Shown here piece after piece: positions 9,006-18,024 of a stretch of 64,000 bases of DNA; positions within the stretch are counted from its first letter, which is position 1; the number at the start of each line of letters is the position of its first letter. A program made the translations under genes and the position numbers. Origin of the DNA: Chloroherpetonaceae bacterium (lineage in GTDB: Bacteria > Bacteroidota > Chlorobiia > Chlorobiales > Chloroherpetonaceae); assembly GCA_028277445.1 (NCBI GenBank), contig JANQGG010000004.1:1-64000 (forward strand), given 5' to 3'. The notes below the pieces were generated by a model, which was not told where the DNA came from, did no database searches, and saw only the letters and a program-made list of their open reading frames with translations.

Positions 9006-9341
9006 GAGTTAAAAATTGATAAGACTGACTAAAACGATATTGAGACTTCAGTACGAATTAGAAATATTTTTGTTCAATAAATAAGAACACAAAGTTAAGC
9101 ATTTATCTTGTTAAAACTAGAGGTATAAATTTTAAAAACAATGGGCAGCTTTTAGGTAAAAAAAATCTAAACCAAAAAAATAATTGAATCGACTGAAATT
9201 TTAGTTAATCTCATGATGATTTGGTATCATTAGGTTTTTTAGTATTACAGGAAAAACTTTGAGAAACAGAAAGTAATCCGTATATTCTTTGCCCAATTGT
9301 TAGTATGATTTAGCAAAGATTTTTTGCCGTGCATCTACAAT
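9006..9341. other. intergenic region between tlpA-like gene and tRNA-Thr
   Basis: A 336-bp AT-rich divergent region without coding potential. It should hold the promoters of the thioredoxin gene (minus) and of the tRNA-Thr/atpDC unit (plus). A TATTCTTTG sequence at 9280-9288, preceded by TTTG at about 9257, loosely resembles a Bacteroidetes promoter but does not fit the consensus exactly. Confidence 0.4.
9090..9097 (-). promoter_or_regulatory. possible promoter -7 element for the TlpA-like gene
   Basis: Read on the minus strand this is TAACTTTG, an exact match to the Bacteroidetes -7 pattern TAnnTTTG and identical to the element ahead of rpsL. A -33 TTTG at the right distance is missing (TTTTAAC is found instead), so the call is weak. 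Confidence 0.3.
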
Positions 9342-9414
9342 GCCACTTTAGCTCAGTTGGTAGAGCAACAGTTTCGTAAATTGTAGGTCGCGGGTTCGAG
9401 TCCCGCAGGTGGCT
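9342..9414 (+). tRNA. tRNA-Thr (anticodon CGT)
   Basis: A full 73-base cloverleaf: acceptor GCCACTT pairs with AGGTGGC, D-arm GCTC-AGTTGGTA-GAGC, anticodon stem ACAGT/ATTGT with loop TTCGTAA (anticodon CGT, reading ACG), variable loop AGGTC, T-arm GCGGG-TTCGAGT-CCCGC, discriminator T. The 3' CCA is not encoded. The gene lies 82 bases upstream of atpD on the same strand, so it may be cut from a common transcript. Confidence 0.95.
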
Positions 9415-9478
9415 CGGTGGTAACAGACATGAAATAAGTTACCCTTTTGAATTTACTTATAATAAATAAACCATTTAA

Positions 9479-10885
<1,407 letters not shown>

Positions 10886-10896
10886 TCAATTGATTT

Positions 10897-11157
10897 ATGG
10901 CAAAGAATGCTTTTAATTTGGATCTGGTAACTCCTGAAAAATCGTTGTTCAGCGGCGAAGTGATCAGTGTAACAGCGCCTTCGGAATACGGCTCGTTCCA
11001 GGTTTTAAAAAACCATGCCCCAATGCTTGCAGCGCTGGGTGAAGGCGAAATTAAATTGGCGCTCCCAGATAAGAGTGAAAAGAAGTTTAATGTTAAAGAA
11101 GGCTTTTTTGAAGTAAGCGATAACAAGGCCATATTGCTTGCTGAAAATGTTATGTAA
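10897..11157 (+). CDS. atpC: F1 ATP synthase subunit epsilon
   Basis: This 86-residue protein is the N-terminal beta-sandwich of the epsilon subunit ([59 protein letters not shown]). It lacks the C-terminal helical hairpin found in the 130-140 residue enterobacterial protein. The short form is usual in green sulfur bacteria and some others. Epsilon joins gamma to the c-ring in the central stalk; the missing helices are the part that inhibits ATP hydrolysis elsewhere, so that mode of control is probably absent (inference). It forms an operon with atpD and ends before a strong terminator. Confidence 0.93.
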   Translation: MAKNAFNLDLVTPEKSLFSGEVISVTAPSEYGSFQVLKNHAPMLAALGEGEIKLALPDKSEKKFNVKEGFFEVSDNKAILLAENVM

Positions 11158-11186
11158 GCCGGCTTTATCTTAAATTCTTAAATTTG

Positions 11187-11223
11187 GCTATCACCACCGT
11201 TTGGCGTGGTGGTAGCTTTTTTT
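11187..11223 (+). terminator. intrinsic terminator of atpDC
   Basis: GCTATCACCAC and GTGGTGGTAGC arms form a stem of about ten pairs with one bulge around CGTTTGGC, followed by seven T residues (11217-11223). The next start codon is only 4 bases beyond the T run. Confidence 0.88.
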
Positions 11224-11227
11224 ATTT

Positions 11228-12169
11228 ATGATGATTTTAAAACCCAAACGATTACATAAAGGCCAAACCATTGGCATTGTTGCTCCGGCCAGCCCTGTTG
11301 AGCGAAGGGATAAAATGCAAAGAGCGCTTATGTATTTAAAGAATTGTGGTTTTAAAGTAAAGCTAGGAAAGCATGTTAAAGATGTTTATGGGTATTTAGC
11401 CGGCACTGATGAAGCACGCGCGCAGGATATCAACACAATGTTTGAAGATCCTGATGTCGATGCCATTTTTTGTTTAAGAGGGGGTTATGGTTCGCCTCGT
11501 TTGCTGAATTTAATTGATTATGAAACCATTGCACGGCATCCCAAAATATTCGCCGGTTATTCGGATATCACCGCATTATCGTGTGCAATTTTTGCAAAAA
11601 CAGGTTTGATCACGTTTTCCTCGCCAATGGTTGTTTCGGATATGGTAAATCCCGATCCCTACTCGTTCAATATTTTTTGGGATTTGCTCATGGGTTCGAG
11701 GTCAATTACTGAGATCAAAAATTTTACGAAGCATCGCCGGACGGCTCTAAAAAAAGGTAGTGCTCAGGGACGGTTGATTGGCGGCAATCTTACATTATTT
11801 ACCGGACTGATTGGCACAGGCTACATGCCATCACTTAACAATGCATTGATTTTTTTTGAAGACGTTGCAGAAGAACCCTATCGTATCGATCGAATGCTTT
11901 CGCAATGTGAACATGCTGGGATATTAAATCAATTATCGGGGCTGGTGCTTGGGAAATTTGAAAATTGTGCGCCTGAAAGTAAGCCTTCACTTAGCCTTCA
12001 CCAGGTTTTCAAGCATTATTCTGAAAAACTCCCTCAAGCCACACCTGCCGTGCAAGGCGTTTCTTATGGACATACCTTAAACAAGCATACGCTCCCATTT
12101 GGCGCAATGGCACGTTTAATTGTAAGCGATACCATTAAAATTGAGCTTTTGGAAAATGTTGTGGTATGA
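11228..12169 (+). CDS. LD-carboxypeptidase (peptidase family S66)
   Basis: The 313-residue protein matches muramoyl-tetrapeptide LD-carboxypeptidase, which removes the terminal D-Ala from murein tetrapeptides during cell wall recycling, or a relative such as microcin immunity protein MccF. The nucleophile is Ser112 in FAGYSDITAL after the CLRGGYGSPRLL motif; the acidic member lies in the IFFEDVAEEPYRIDRML region and the catalytic His in GVSYGHTLNKHTLPFG near the C-terminus. There is no signal peptide, which fits a cytoplasmic recycling enzyme. The ATG at 11228 (or the next codon, 11231) comes directly after the T tract of the atpC terminator, so the gene either depends on read-through or has a promoter inside the terminator region. 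Confidence 0.9.
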   Translation: MMILKPKRLHKGQTIGIVAPASPVERRDKMQRALMYLKNCGFKVKLGKHVKDVYGYLAGTDEARAQDINTMFEDPDVDAIFCLRGGYGSPRLLNLIDYETIARHPKIFAGYSDITALSCAIFAKTGLITFSSPMVVSDMVNPDPYSFNIFWDLLMGSRSITEIKNFTKHRRTALKKGSAQGRLIGGNLTLFTGLIGTGYMPSLNNALIFFEDVAEEPYRIDRMLSQCEHAGILNQLSGLVLGKFENCAPESKPSLSLHQVFKHYSEKLPQATPAVQGVSYGHTLNKHTLPFGAMARLIVSDTIKIELLENVVV

Positions 12170-12227
12170 AAAGACGTTTAGCAAAATGGTCTTTTAGGAG
12201 TTGAAAACCTGTAAATTTCATATAAAA

Positions 12228-12271
12228 AAAGCCTACATACTACCGGATTTTTAATCCAATATGCAGGCTTT
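12228..12271. terminator. bidirectional terminator between the LD-carboxypeptidase and response regulator genes
   Basis: AAAGCCTACATA pairs with TATGCAGGCTTT with one mismatch, around an 18-20-base loop that itself contains GGATT/AATCC. A-run and T-run flanks serve both converging genes. Confidence 0.7.
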
Positions 12272-12315
12272 AGTATCTATAATTTGTATAAAACGAATTC
12301 TAGAGAATTATCAAT

Positions 12316-13002
12316 TCAGGCTTTTAAGCGATAACCCACGCCTTTGATGGTTTCAATATTTTGATCGCCAAATTCATCAAGTCTTTGACGAACTTTACAA
12401 ATATGAACATCAACAGTTCTGTCGGTCACGTAGATGTTTTCACCCCATACCCGTCGTAGTAGCATTTCTCTGGAAAAAACTTTGCCAACATTTGTGCTTA
12501 ATATCCAAAGAAGCTCAAATTCTTTTCGGGGAAGAAAAATTTCTTTCTCTCCAAGTTTTACGGTATGTGTGCTTCTATCGATTTCCAAATCTTTAACCTT
12601 GAGTTTAGTGACTTCCTCTGAAGTATTAATATTGTAGCGTTTTAAAACATTTTTAATTCTTGCAGAAAGAAGCTTAGGGCTTGTAGACTTCGTTAAGAAA
12701 TCATCAGCGCCTAACTCTAAACCAAGCACTTCCTCCGATTCATCATTTTTATTGGAAAGCATAATGATCGGAAGCGATTTGCCTTCAGGTATAGATCGAA
12801 GCTGTCTGAACAAATCAAATCCTTGAGAATCATCTTGTTTGAGATCAAGCAAAATCACTTCAGGCTTTTTTGAAAGCTGAGCAATGGTTTCAGCTTTATC
12901 TTTAGCCCAAACAATGGAATACCCTTCTTGTTCAAGTCGTTTTCGAATCCAGGAAACATATTGAGGCTCATTGTCAGCAATAAGAATGGTTCTCGGGTTC
13001 AT
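12316..13002 (-). CDS. OmpR/PhoB-family response regulator
   Basis: A 228-residue two-domain regulator. The receiver (about 1-120) has the acidic pair Asp10/Glu12, phosphoacceptor Asp53 (VILLDLKQDD) and Lys105, though followed by Ser rather than the usual Pro. The winged-helix DNA-binding domain (about 130-228) shows LPRKEFELLWILSTNVGKVF, the recognition helix region TDRTVDVHICKVRQRL and the terminal IKGVGYRLKA. It acts as a DNA-binding transcription factor in the cytoplasm. No kinase is adjacent, so it is an orphan; the equally orphan kinase at 56,755 is one possible partner in the window, without further evidence. Confidence 0.92.
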   Translation of the reverse strand: MNPRTILIADNEPQYVSWIRKRLEQEGYSIVWAKDKAETIAQLSKKPEVILLDLKQDDSQGFDLFRQLRSIPEGKSLPIIMLSNKNDESEEVLGLELGADDFLTKSTSPKLLSARIKNVLKRYNINTSEEVTKLKVKDLEIDRSTHTVKLGEKEIFLPRKEFELLWILSTNVGKVFSREMLLRRVWGENIYVTDRTVDVHICKVRQRLDEFGDQNIETIKGVGYRLKA

Positions 13003-13378
13003 AAAAATAAATTAAGTTGTTGCGTAACTAGTATGTGTTATGGTTAAAACTAATCGAAATTGTTTGAGGAAATCACAATACAAAAAATCTGACCCAAATA
13101 GCGTTTCGGGCTTCAAAGATGTGTCTCTGTAAAATTGGTTTGAAGCAGGTTTGATTGCTACATCCATAAAGTTCTGTATTGGTCAAACAAAACTCTCCAT
13201 GTTGTGAAGAGGTTGAGCACTTGAAATAATACTAACAATGCACTCACAAACGATGATAATATAACACATGAAACCTTAAAACTCAACGTTTTGGGTTCTT
13301 ACATAACTGTAGAAAATCAACCAAGAAGTGAGGGTAAAAACATGAACTGAAAATTCAAAAGATAGGTAAGGTTTTCAA
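13003..13378. other. 376-bp intergenic region, no recognised element
   Basis: AT-rich with no convincing coding frame, RNA gene or strong hairpin. It should contain the promoter of the response regulator gene on its left edge. Confidence 0.35.
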
Positions 13379-14176
13379 TTAAAACGTTTTATGAAAGGAG
13401 ATTTTTAATCCATTCATAATGTATTTTCGATTTAAGGCCATCAGCGGGGTTACATGTAACTTTAAATTCTTTGTTAAATTATTGTTAAATTCAGCCGTTG
13501 ATCTGACCGCATTTATGATGCTTATTAATCGATTTAAACCCATTGCTGCAATAAAGTAATAAGCGGATTGAAAAGCCTGATCACTTGAAATACGCTTGCT
13601 ACGGTAATCTTTGCGCTGCTCTTCCGACTCCCAAGACCAATAGTTGTTTTTGCTATACATGCCATCGTAATTTCGATCTTTTAAGCGCTCATTATTAAAA
13701 TTTTCCCAGCTACTATAATTGGAGATATCTTTCCAAAATTGCTCGGATTTTTGTCCGCTAGAAACACTGGCAGAATTCCTGGCTAAAATTTGATAATCCG
13801 ATTCAAGACTATTGGCATAGACCACAGTACTTATTAAACCCGATACTAAAGCAATTTCAATACCTAAAGAATATTTTCCGGAAGAAAAATCGCCCGCATA
13901 AGCTTCTCCCAGTCCGGGTAAAAGAAAGGAATAGAATCCGGCAAGCGTCTTTGATTTTGTTTCATGTGTTTCAAAATCAATATCATAAACCATCTGATGC
14001 TTTAAGGTTAAATAATCAGATGAAGTAGACTGTTGATTAGGAGACGGGCTTAGCGAAGCCAAAACATAATCGGGTGTTAAGCTCTCAATTTTTTGAGCAT
14101 TTGCTTCACTGGCAATGCCCAAGTGGGTTATAAGCAGAAAAAGAACCAGATATAAATATTTAGGAGATGCGATCAT
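13379..14176 (-). CDS. DUF5683-like exported protein of unknown function
   Basis: About 265 residues from the ATG at 14176, which opens directly into a signal peptide (residues about 1-27, ending EANA). An earlier ATG at 14272 would add a 32-residue leader with another hydrophobic piece and is less likely. After a low-complexity Ser/Gln stretch comes LAGFYSFLLPGLGEAYAG, similar to the motif that opens DUF5683-type proteins of Bacteroidetes, then a hydrophobic helix (LGIEIALVSGLISTVVYA), a Tyr/Trp/Asn-rich middle part and another hydrophobic helix (SAYYFIAAMGLNRLISIINAV). Location in the envelope is inferred. It lies 130 bases downstream of ccmE, so it may be the last gene of that unit, but no role in cytochrome maturation is known. 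Confidence 0.6.
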   Translation of the reverse strand: MIASPKYLYLVLFLLITHLGIASEANAQKIESLTPDYVLASLSPSPNQQSTSSDYLTLKHQMVYDIDFETHETKSKTLAGFYSFLLPGLGEAYAGDFSSGKYSLGIEIALVSGLISTVVYANSLESDYQILARNSASVSSGQKSEQFWKDISNYSSWENFNNERLKDRNYDGMYSKNNYWSWESEEQRKDYRSKRISSDQAFQSAYYFIAAMGLNRLISIINAVRSTAEFNNNLTKNLKLHVTPLMALNRKYIMNGLKISFHKTF

Positions 14177-14306
14177 ATAACCGATTAAATTGAGAAAAAA
14201 TTGTTTTGGCCTAAGATAGGATAAATCCAAAAAAAATGGAAGGTCAAAATAAACGCCCGAATTAAGCTTCAATTAATTTTTTTTTATGATCAAAAATATT
14301 GGATCA

Positions 14307-14702
14307 TCAAATATTTTTTTCACCCTCAGGTTTCTCAGATTGATATTTTGAGGGGCACTTTATCAATATATTTTGTGCATGAAATATCCCATCGGCTTCG
14401 AAAGCGCCCTGAACCACAATACTTGTTGAGTTTTCAAAATTATTGGGTTTTCCCTTGGCGTAAATCACTTTTGAAACCGTCCCGGATTCATCTTCCATGT
14501 AAAAGGTGAAAAACTGTGCATTTGTTGTCGTCGGTTTTTCTTTGACCCAATACCCTTTCACATAACTAGTTTTTCCGTTTTCTTTTGCCTGAGAAAGGTT
14601 TTGGTAACCAATGGTGTGCGAGCCCCATTCCTTGGCTGTAAAAAACAACCACCCACCAATGATGACAATGAGAATTGTTCCAACGACATGCTTCTTTTTC
14701 AT
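14307..14702 (-). CDS. ccmE: cytochrome c maturation protein CcmE, CxxxY variant
   Basis: A 131-residue heme chaperone with an N-terminal membrane anchor (about residues 6-22) and an OB-fold periplasmic domain. CcmE takes heme from the CcmC complex and passes it to CcmF for attachment to apocytochrome c. The usual heme-binding residue is a His in an HxxxY motif; here the motif is KCPSKY, with Cys116 and Tyr120. This CxxxY form is known from archaea, some sulfate reducers and a few other lineages. The gene follows ccmD by 16 bases. The C-terminal tail is short and charged. Confidence 0.88.
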   Translation of the reverse strand: MKKKHVVGTILIVIIGGWLFFTAKEWGSHTIGYQNLSQAKENGKTSYVKGYWVKEKPTTTNAQFFTFYMEDESGTVSKVIYAKGKPNNFENSTSIVVQGAFEADGIFHAQNILIKCPSKYQSEKPEGEKNI

Positions 14703-14718
14703 AGGATCGGTTCTTCAA

Positions 14719-14883
14719 TTAATTTGACTGGTCGCTTTTATTGGCAGGTTTGGTCATGATTGCCTGTTCTAATCGTGATACTTTTACATCCAGCTTAAAA
14801 ATAAAAATAAATAACCCTGTCCAAATAAGTAGAACAACAACTAATACAATATAAATCGAATTGGCTTCTAAAAAATCTATCAT
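14719..14883 (-). CDS. ccmD: CcmD-family small membrane protein
   Basis: A 54-residue reading frame between ccmC and ccmE. It starts with MIDFLEANSIYIV, has one transmembrane helix (about residues 10-30, rich in Val, Leu and Ile with a central Trp), then the LDVKVSRLEQ motif and a polar tail. This matches the CcmD family of FCB bacteria (single helix followed by Leu-Asp-x-Lys-Val-x-x-Leu-Glu). CcmD supports release of heme-loaded CcmE from the CcmABC complex. Gene order ccmC-ccmD-ccmE, with gaps of 32 and 16 bases, supports the call. Confidence 0.85.
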   Translation of the reverse strand: MIDFLEANSIYIVLVVVLLIWTGLFIFIFKLDVKVSRLEQAIMTKPANKSDQSN

Positions 14884-14915
14884 ATGCAGATATCTAATAG
14901 TGTTTTTTGCGCTAG

Positions 14916-15596
14916 TTAAAGATAGTGTTCCGTTTGTTCATCCAAAAGATGAATGCGGTAAGTGAGGTTTTTAAGCCAAAAAAACAAAGCAATAAACCCG
15001 ATCATAGATAAATAAAGGATAATGCGAATTTCAGGATCGGTTGAGCTTGAAACACTTGGATTAACATCCGTTGTATCTTTTTCAGGAGACCCCGGGTGCA
15101 GTCCGGGAATTAGCCTCGGCAGAATAAAATACAGAAAGATAACCGATGGAAATGCAAATATGTTATAGACCGCTGATAAATTTCCTCGTTTTTCAGGCGA
15201 TTCAATCGCAGATCTTAAGGCAAAGTAAGCCGAATAGATCAAAAAAAGCAGAAAAATAGTGGTTTCACGAGGATCCCAATGCCAGTATTCACCCCACATA
15301 AATTTTGCCCAAAAAGCGCCCGTCAGCATTGCAAGGATATTAAAAACAAAACCGAGTTCTGCCGAAGAAAGGGCTTTTAGATCATATTCTATGGTCTTTG
15401 AGCGTAGATACTGCAAACTGTGCCATAATGCAGAAAAAAATGCTACCGTAGCGGTAATGGCCATTGGAACATGGAAATACATATTTTTGGTTGTTTCATC
15501 CAACATGCCAATGGTGTTTGGCGACAAAATTGCAATGATAACAACCAGTGTTATCCAAAAATATATGAGAAGTTTGAACCAGGCTTTTCTAATCAT
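14916..15596 (-). CDS. ccmC: cytochrome c maturation heme-handling protein CcmC
   Basis: A 226-residue integral membrane protein with six predicted helices. It carries the tryptophan-rich heme-binding signature WGEYWHWDPRET (about residues 101-112), flanked by the two conserved histidines, one in YFHVPMA and one in GLHPGS. CcmC presents heme to CcmE at the outer face of the membrane. It heads the run ccmC-ccmD-ccmE. The genes for CcmA, CcmB, CcmF, CcmG and CcmH are not next to it, so the pathway is split over the genome or reduced. Confidence 0.93.
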   Translation of the reverse strand: MIRKAWFKLLIYFWITLVVIIAILSPNTIGMLDETTKNMYFHVPMAITATVAFFSALWHSLQYLRSKTIEYDLKALSSAELGFVFNILAMLTGAFWAKFMWGEYWHWDPRETTIFLLFLIYSAYFALRSAIESPEKRGNLSAVYNIFAFPSVIFLYFILPRLIPGLHPGSPEKDTTDVNPSVSSSTDPEIRIILYLSMIGFIALFFWLKNLTYRIHLLDEQTEHYL

Positions 15597-15629
15597 CAGA
15601 TACCCATAGAATGAGTTAAAAAATTAAAG

Positions 15630-16727
15630 CTATACTTTGCCAGCTTTCATGATACGAATGGCACGCCATGTTAACCCAATCAGCAAAATTGCTGTGAGAG
15701 GAACAACGCCATACAACAAAACTTGAAAAAAAACAGGCATCAATGGGTGAGACGACGCATTAAAAAATAAATATAAGAGATATAAGACATAAAGAATAAT
15801 AAAGAAAGCGCCTTCCCATCTGGAAACTTTGCCGTTAAAAAAAATGGGCAGACAAAGTGCGGCAACCCCAATCATAACCGGTATGTCAATTTGTATGGCC
15901 GTTTCGCTAACCAATAATCCATCCGGTGAAACAACGCTCGATAGCCCTAACACCAATAAGATATTATAAAGGTTGCTTCCAACGGCATTGCCAACAGCAA
16001 TATCACGCTCGCCTCTAAAACTGGCTACTACCGATGTGGCTAGTTCAGGTAATGAGGTTCCAATGGCAACGATTGTTAAACCAATAACAAGTTCACTAAT
16101 GCCAAATGCTTTTGCAATATCAACAGCGCTTTGAACCAGCAAATCCGACCCGAAAATAAGCATAACAAAGCCCATAATTATAAATAAAGGATTTACAATC
16201 CAGGTTTGAGCAGGGGTTAGGGATTTAATTTTGCCATATTCTTTTTCAAATTCATCATCTTCAATCTTTGTTTGATTTTTTTTGCTTTCTGAAATCAGAA
16301 AAAAAGTATATCCGATGAGTAGTAAGACAAATAAAATACCATCAACAAAACCAAGATTATTATCAAAACCAATGATGAGCAATAAAACCGAAATTCCAAT
16401 CATTATGGGAACATCGAGTCGTATCAGTTGACGCGATACCAATAACGGTGATGCCACAGCTGAAAACCCCAGAACCAATAAAATATTTGCGATATTGCTG
16501 CCAACAACATTGCCGATAGCAATATCCGCTTTTCCGATATAGCTGGATTGAACGCTAACGGCTATTTCAGGTGAGCTCGTTCCAAACGAAACAACCGTTA
16601 ACCCGATGAGAAGCGGAGCCACGCCAAGGGCAGCGGCAATTCGCGAAGCGCCTCGCACTAAAAATTCAGCGCCAATGATGAGCAATGCAAATCCCCCAAT
16701 AAGCAGGGCTAACGTTAAAAATGACAT
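15630..16727 (-). CDS. Na+/Ca2+ antiporter (CaCA family, YrbG-like)
   Basis: A 365-residue membrane protein with the two inverted alpha repeats of the CaCA superfamily: VSFGTSSPEIAVS with GNVVGSNIANILLVLG in the first half, VAIGTSLPELATS with GNAVGSNLYNILLVLG in the second. The Glu in each GTSxPE motif binds the exchanged cation. About ten helices plus one or two extra C-terminal ones are seen, with an acidic cytoplasmic loop (IEDDEFEKEYGK) between the halves. It probably exchanges Na+ or H+ for Ca2+ across the cytoplasmic membrane. The ATG at 16727 is used rather than a TTG two codons upstream. It lies 33 bases upstream of ccmC and is probably co-transcribed with it. Confidence 0.92.
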   Translation of the reverse strand: MSFLTLALLIGGFALLIIGAEFLVRGASRIAAALGVAPLLIGLTVVSFGTSSPEIAVSVQSSYIGKADIAIGNVVGSNIANILLVLGFSAVASPLLVSRQLIRLDVPIMIGISVLLLIIGFDNNLGFVDGILFVLLLIGYTFFLISESKKNQTKIEDDEFEKEYGKIKSLTPAQTWIVNPLFIIMGFVMLIFGSDLLVQSAVDIAKAFGISELVIGLTIVAIGTSLPELATSVVASFRGERDIAVGNAVGSNLYNILLVLGLSSVVSPDGLLVSETAIQIDIPVMIGVAALCLPIFFNGKVSRWEGAFFIILYVLYLLYLFFNASSHPLMPVFFQVLLYGVVPLTAILLIGLTWRAIRIMKAGKV

Positions 16728-17355
16728 AAGCAAAAAATGGTTTAAAAATGTGCGAGAACTTAATCAAAAAATACCATTGTGTAAAACACAAAAAAGCATT
16801 CATGCCTAAGATTACATGTGTTTAAAACCAACCAATTCTTATACATCGATGAAAGATTGCCCTCCAAGCTATTTGATTATCTATCGACTTTCTACAACGT
16901 TTATATGGCTGTTTCTAGCCCGTCAAAAAAGCTTTTCAGAACAGGTGAGTTTAAATACGCAAGAAATCCGATTTATCGTGGAATGGTTTCAGCGCTTATA
17001 GGTAAGACCATTTTATGCAGTAATCTGCGTGTTTTTGTTTCGCCTGTATTTTTTATGCTGTTATTGCAATAAAATCAAACGTTCGAAGATGGCTAAGGTT
17101 TATCAATGGGAGCTTAAAATAACGCTCGTGTTTATAAATGATGGTTTTTTATAGGTTCTAACCGCACATATGAACGATATTTCCTGACTTATTATTTTCT
17201 TAGCAAAAATTGATATTATTCGTATGATCAAACAGTATCTAAAAAACCTTTTGAATTTAGCTTCTGATTTCTGAACTTGGCAACTATGGGACTTAAGTTT
17301 ATACCTGCTATCACTCCCCACGGTTTTGACATTAATCTTGTAATCTTAATCGTCT
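16728..17355. other. 628-bp region containing only a gene remnant
   Basis: Divergent region between the antiporter and the B12-binding gene. It contains the methyltransferase fragment at 16818-17072 (listed separately). The remainder (17073-17355) has no protein-like frame; it must carry the promoter for the signalling cluster, though no consensus promoter is clear. Confidence 0.45.
16818..17072 (+). pseudogene. remnant of an isoprenylcysteine carboxyl methyltransferase-like (ICMT/PEMT) gene
   Basis: The 84-codon frame ends with a stretch containing SKKLFRTGEFKYARNPIY followed by a hydrophobic segment. This is the core of the ICMT/phospholipid methyltransferase family (Thr-Gly-x-Phe-x-Tyr-x-Arg-Asn-Pro-x-Tyr) that binds S-adenosylmethionine in membrane methyltransferases of about 150-220 residues. 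The upstream half does not look like the expected transmembrane region, and the frame stops before the usual C-terminal helices and Glu-containing motif. I read it as a truncated, probably inactive relic. A short functional protein cannot be excluded. Confidence 0.5.
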
Positions 17356-18024
17356 ATGATTAATGAACAATTATATCAAAACTATTTTAAAGCTCTGCTT
17401 GATGGCAATCGTGAAGCTTGTTTTGAAACCGTTCAATCCCTTCTTGAACAAAAAATTAATATCAAATCACTATATACCCACCTCTTTCAGCGATCAATGG
17501 TGGATGTTGGTTTGTTATGGGAACGGAGTAAAATATCGGTGGCAAAGGAGCATTTGGCAACTTGTATGACCCAAAACCTGATGCAATTGGTGTATCCGAT
17601 ATTATTTACCGATGAACATCTTGAAAAGAAGGCTATCGTTACGAGCGCTTTTAATGAGTATCACCAAATAGGCGCCCAAATGGTTGCCGATATTTTTGAA
17701 ATCAATGGTTGGCATAGCTACTATTTAGGGGCAAACACACCAATAAATGATCTCAACAAATTGGTTCAAGAACTAAAACCCGATGTTATTGGAATTTCGG
17801 TCAGCATTTCGTTTAATTTACCAAATGTTGTATCGAGTATTGAAGAGCTAAGAAAGCATTTTCCGAAAACGCATATGATAGTTGGCGGTCAAGCGTTTTT
17901 GTGGGGTAAGAACTATCGGTACAAATTAGAGCAATACCCATTAGTAGATTGCATTTTAACATTAGATGAGTTGGAAACGTATCTATTAAATTTTGATAAG
18001 CCGACCATTAATGAAACCGGTTGA
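17356..18024 (+). CDS. stand-alone cobalamin-binding protein with CarH-like W-x9-EH motif
   Basis: A 222-residue cytoplasmic protein made of a four-helix B12-binding-2 domain (about 1-85) and a Rossmann-type B12-binding domain (about 90-210). In the first, Trp55 is followed after exactly nine residues by Glu65-His66, the W-x9-EH signature of CarH/CarA adenosylcobalamin photoreceptors. In the second, His103 lies in EYHQIG, a slight variant of the base-off DxHxxG motif that supplies the lower axial ligand; the later GG at 177-178 fits the fold. Unlike CarH there is no MerR DNA-binding domain. It overlaps the following kinase gene by 14 bases, so a sensory role feeding that kinase is likely: cobalamin level, or light through adenosylcobalamin photolysis. 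Methyltransferase-associated corrinoid protein is the alternative. Confidence 0.85.
   Translation: MINEQLYQNYFKALLDGNREACFETVQSLLEQKINIKSLYTHLFQRSMVDVGLLWERSKISVAKEHLATCMTQNLMQLVYPILFTDEHLEKKAIVTSAFNEYHQIGAQMVADIFEINGWHSYYLGANTPINDLNKLVQELKPDVIGISVSISFNLPNVVSSIEELRKHFPKTHMIVGGQAFLWGKNYRYKLEQYPLVDCILTLDELETYLLNFDKPTINETG

Noticed and set aside
9257-9288. TTTG...TATTCTTTG as promoter of tRNA-Thr
   Set aside because: The second element has three bases between TA and TTTG instead of two; too loose to call.
15259-15609. 116-codon plus-strand frame opposite ccmC
   Set aside because: Fully antisense to ccmC, which has clear family motifs.
16606-16809. 67-codon plus-strand frame at the start of the antiporter gene
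   Set aside because: Mostly antisense to the antiporter gene and without any family pattern.
17156-17355. Cobalamin riboswitch ahead of the B12-binding gene
   Set aside because: Looked for because of the B12 theme; no B12-box or suitable folding core was found.
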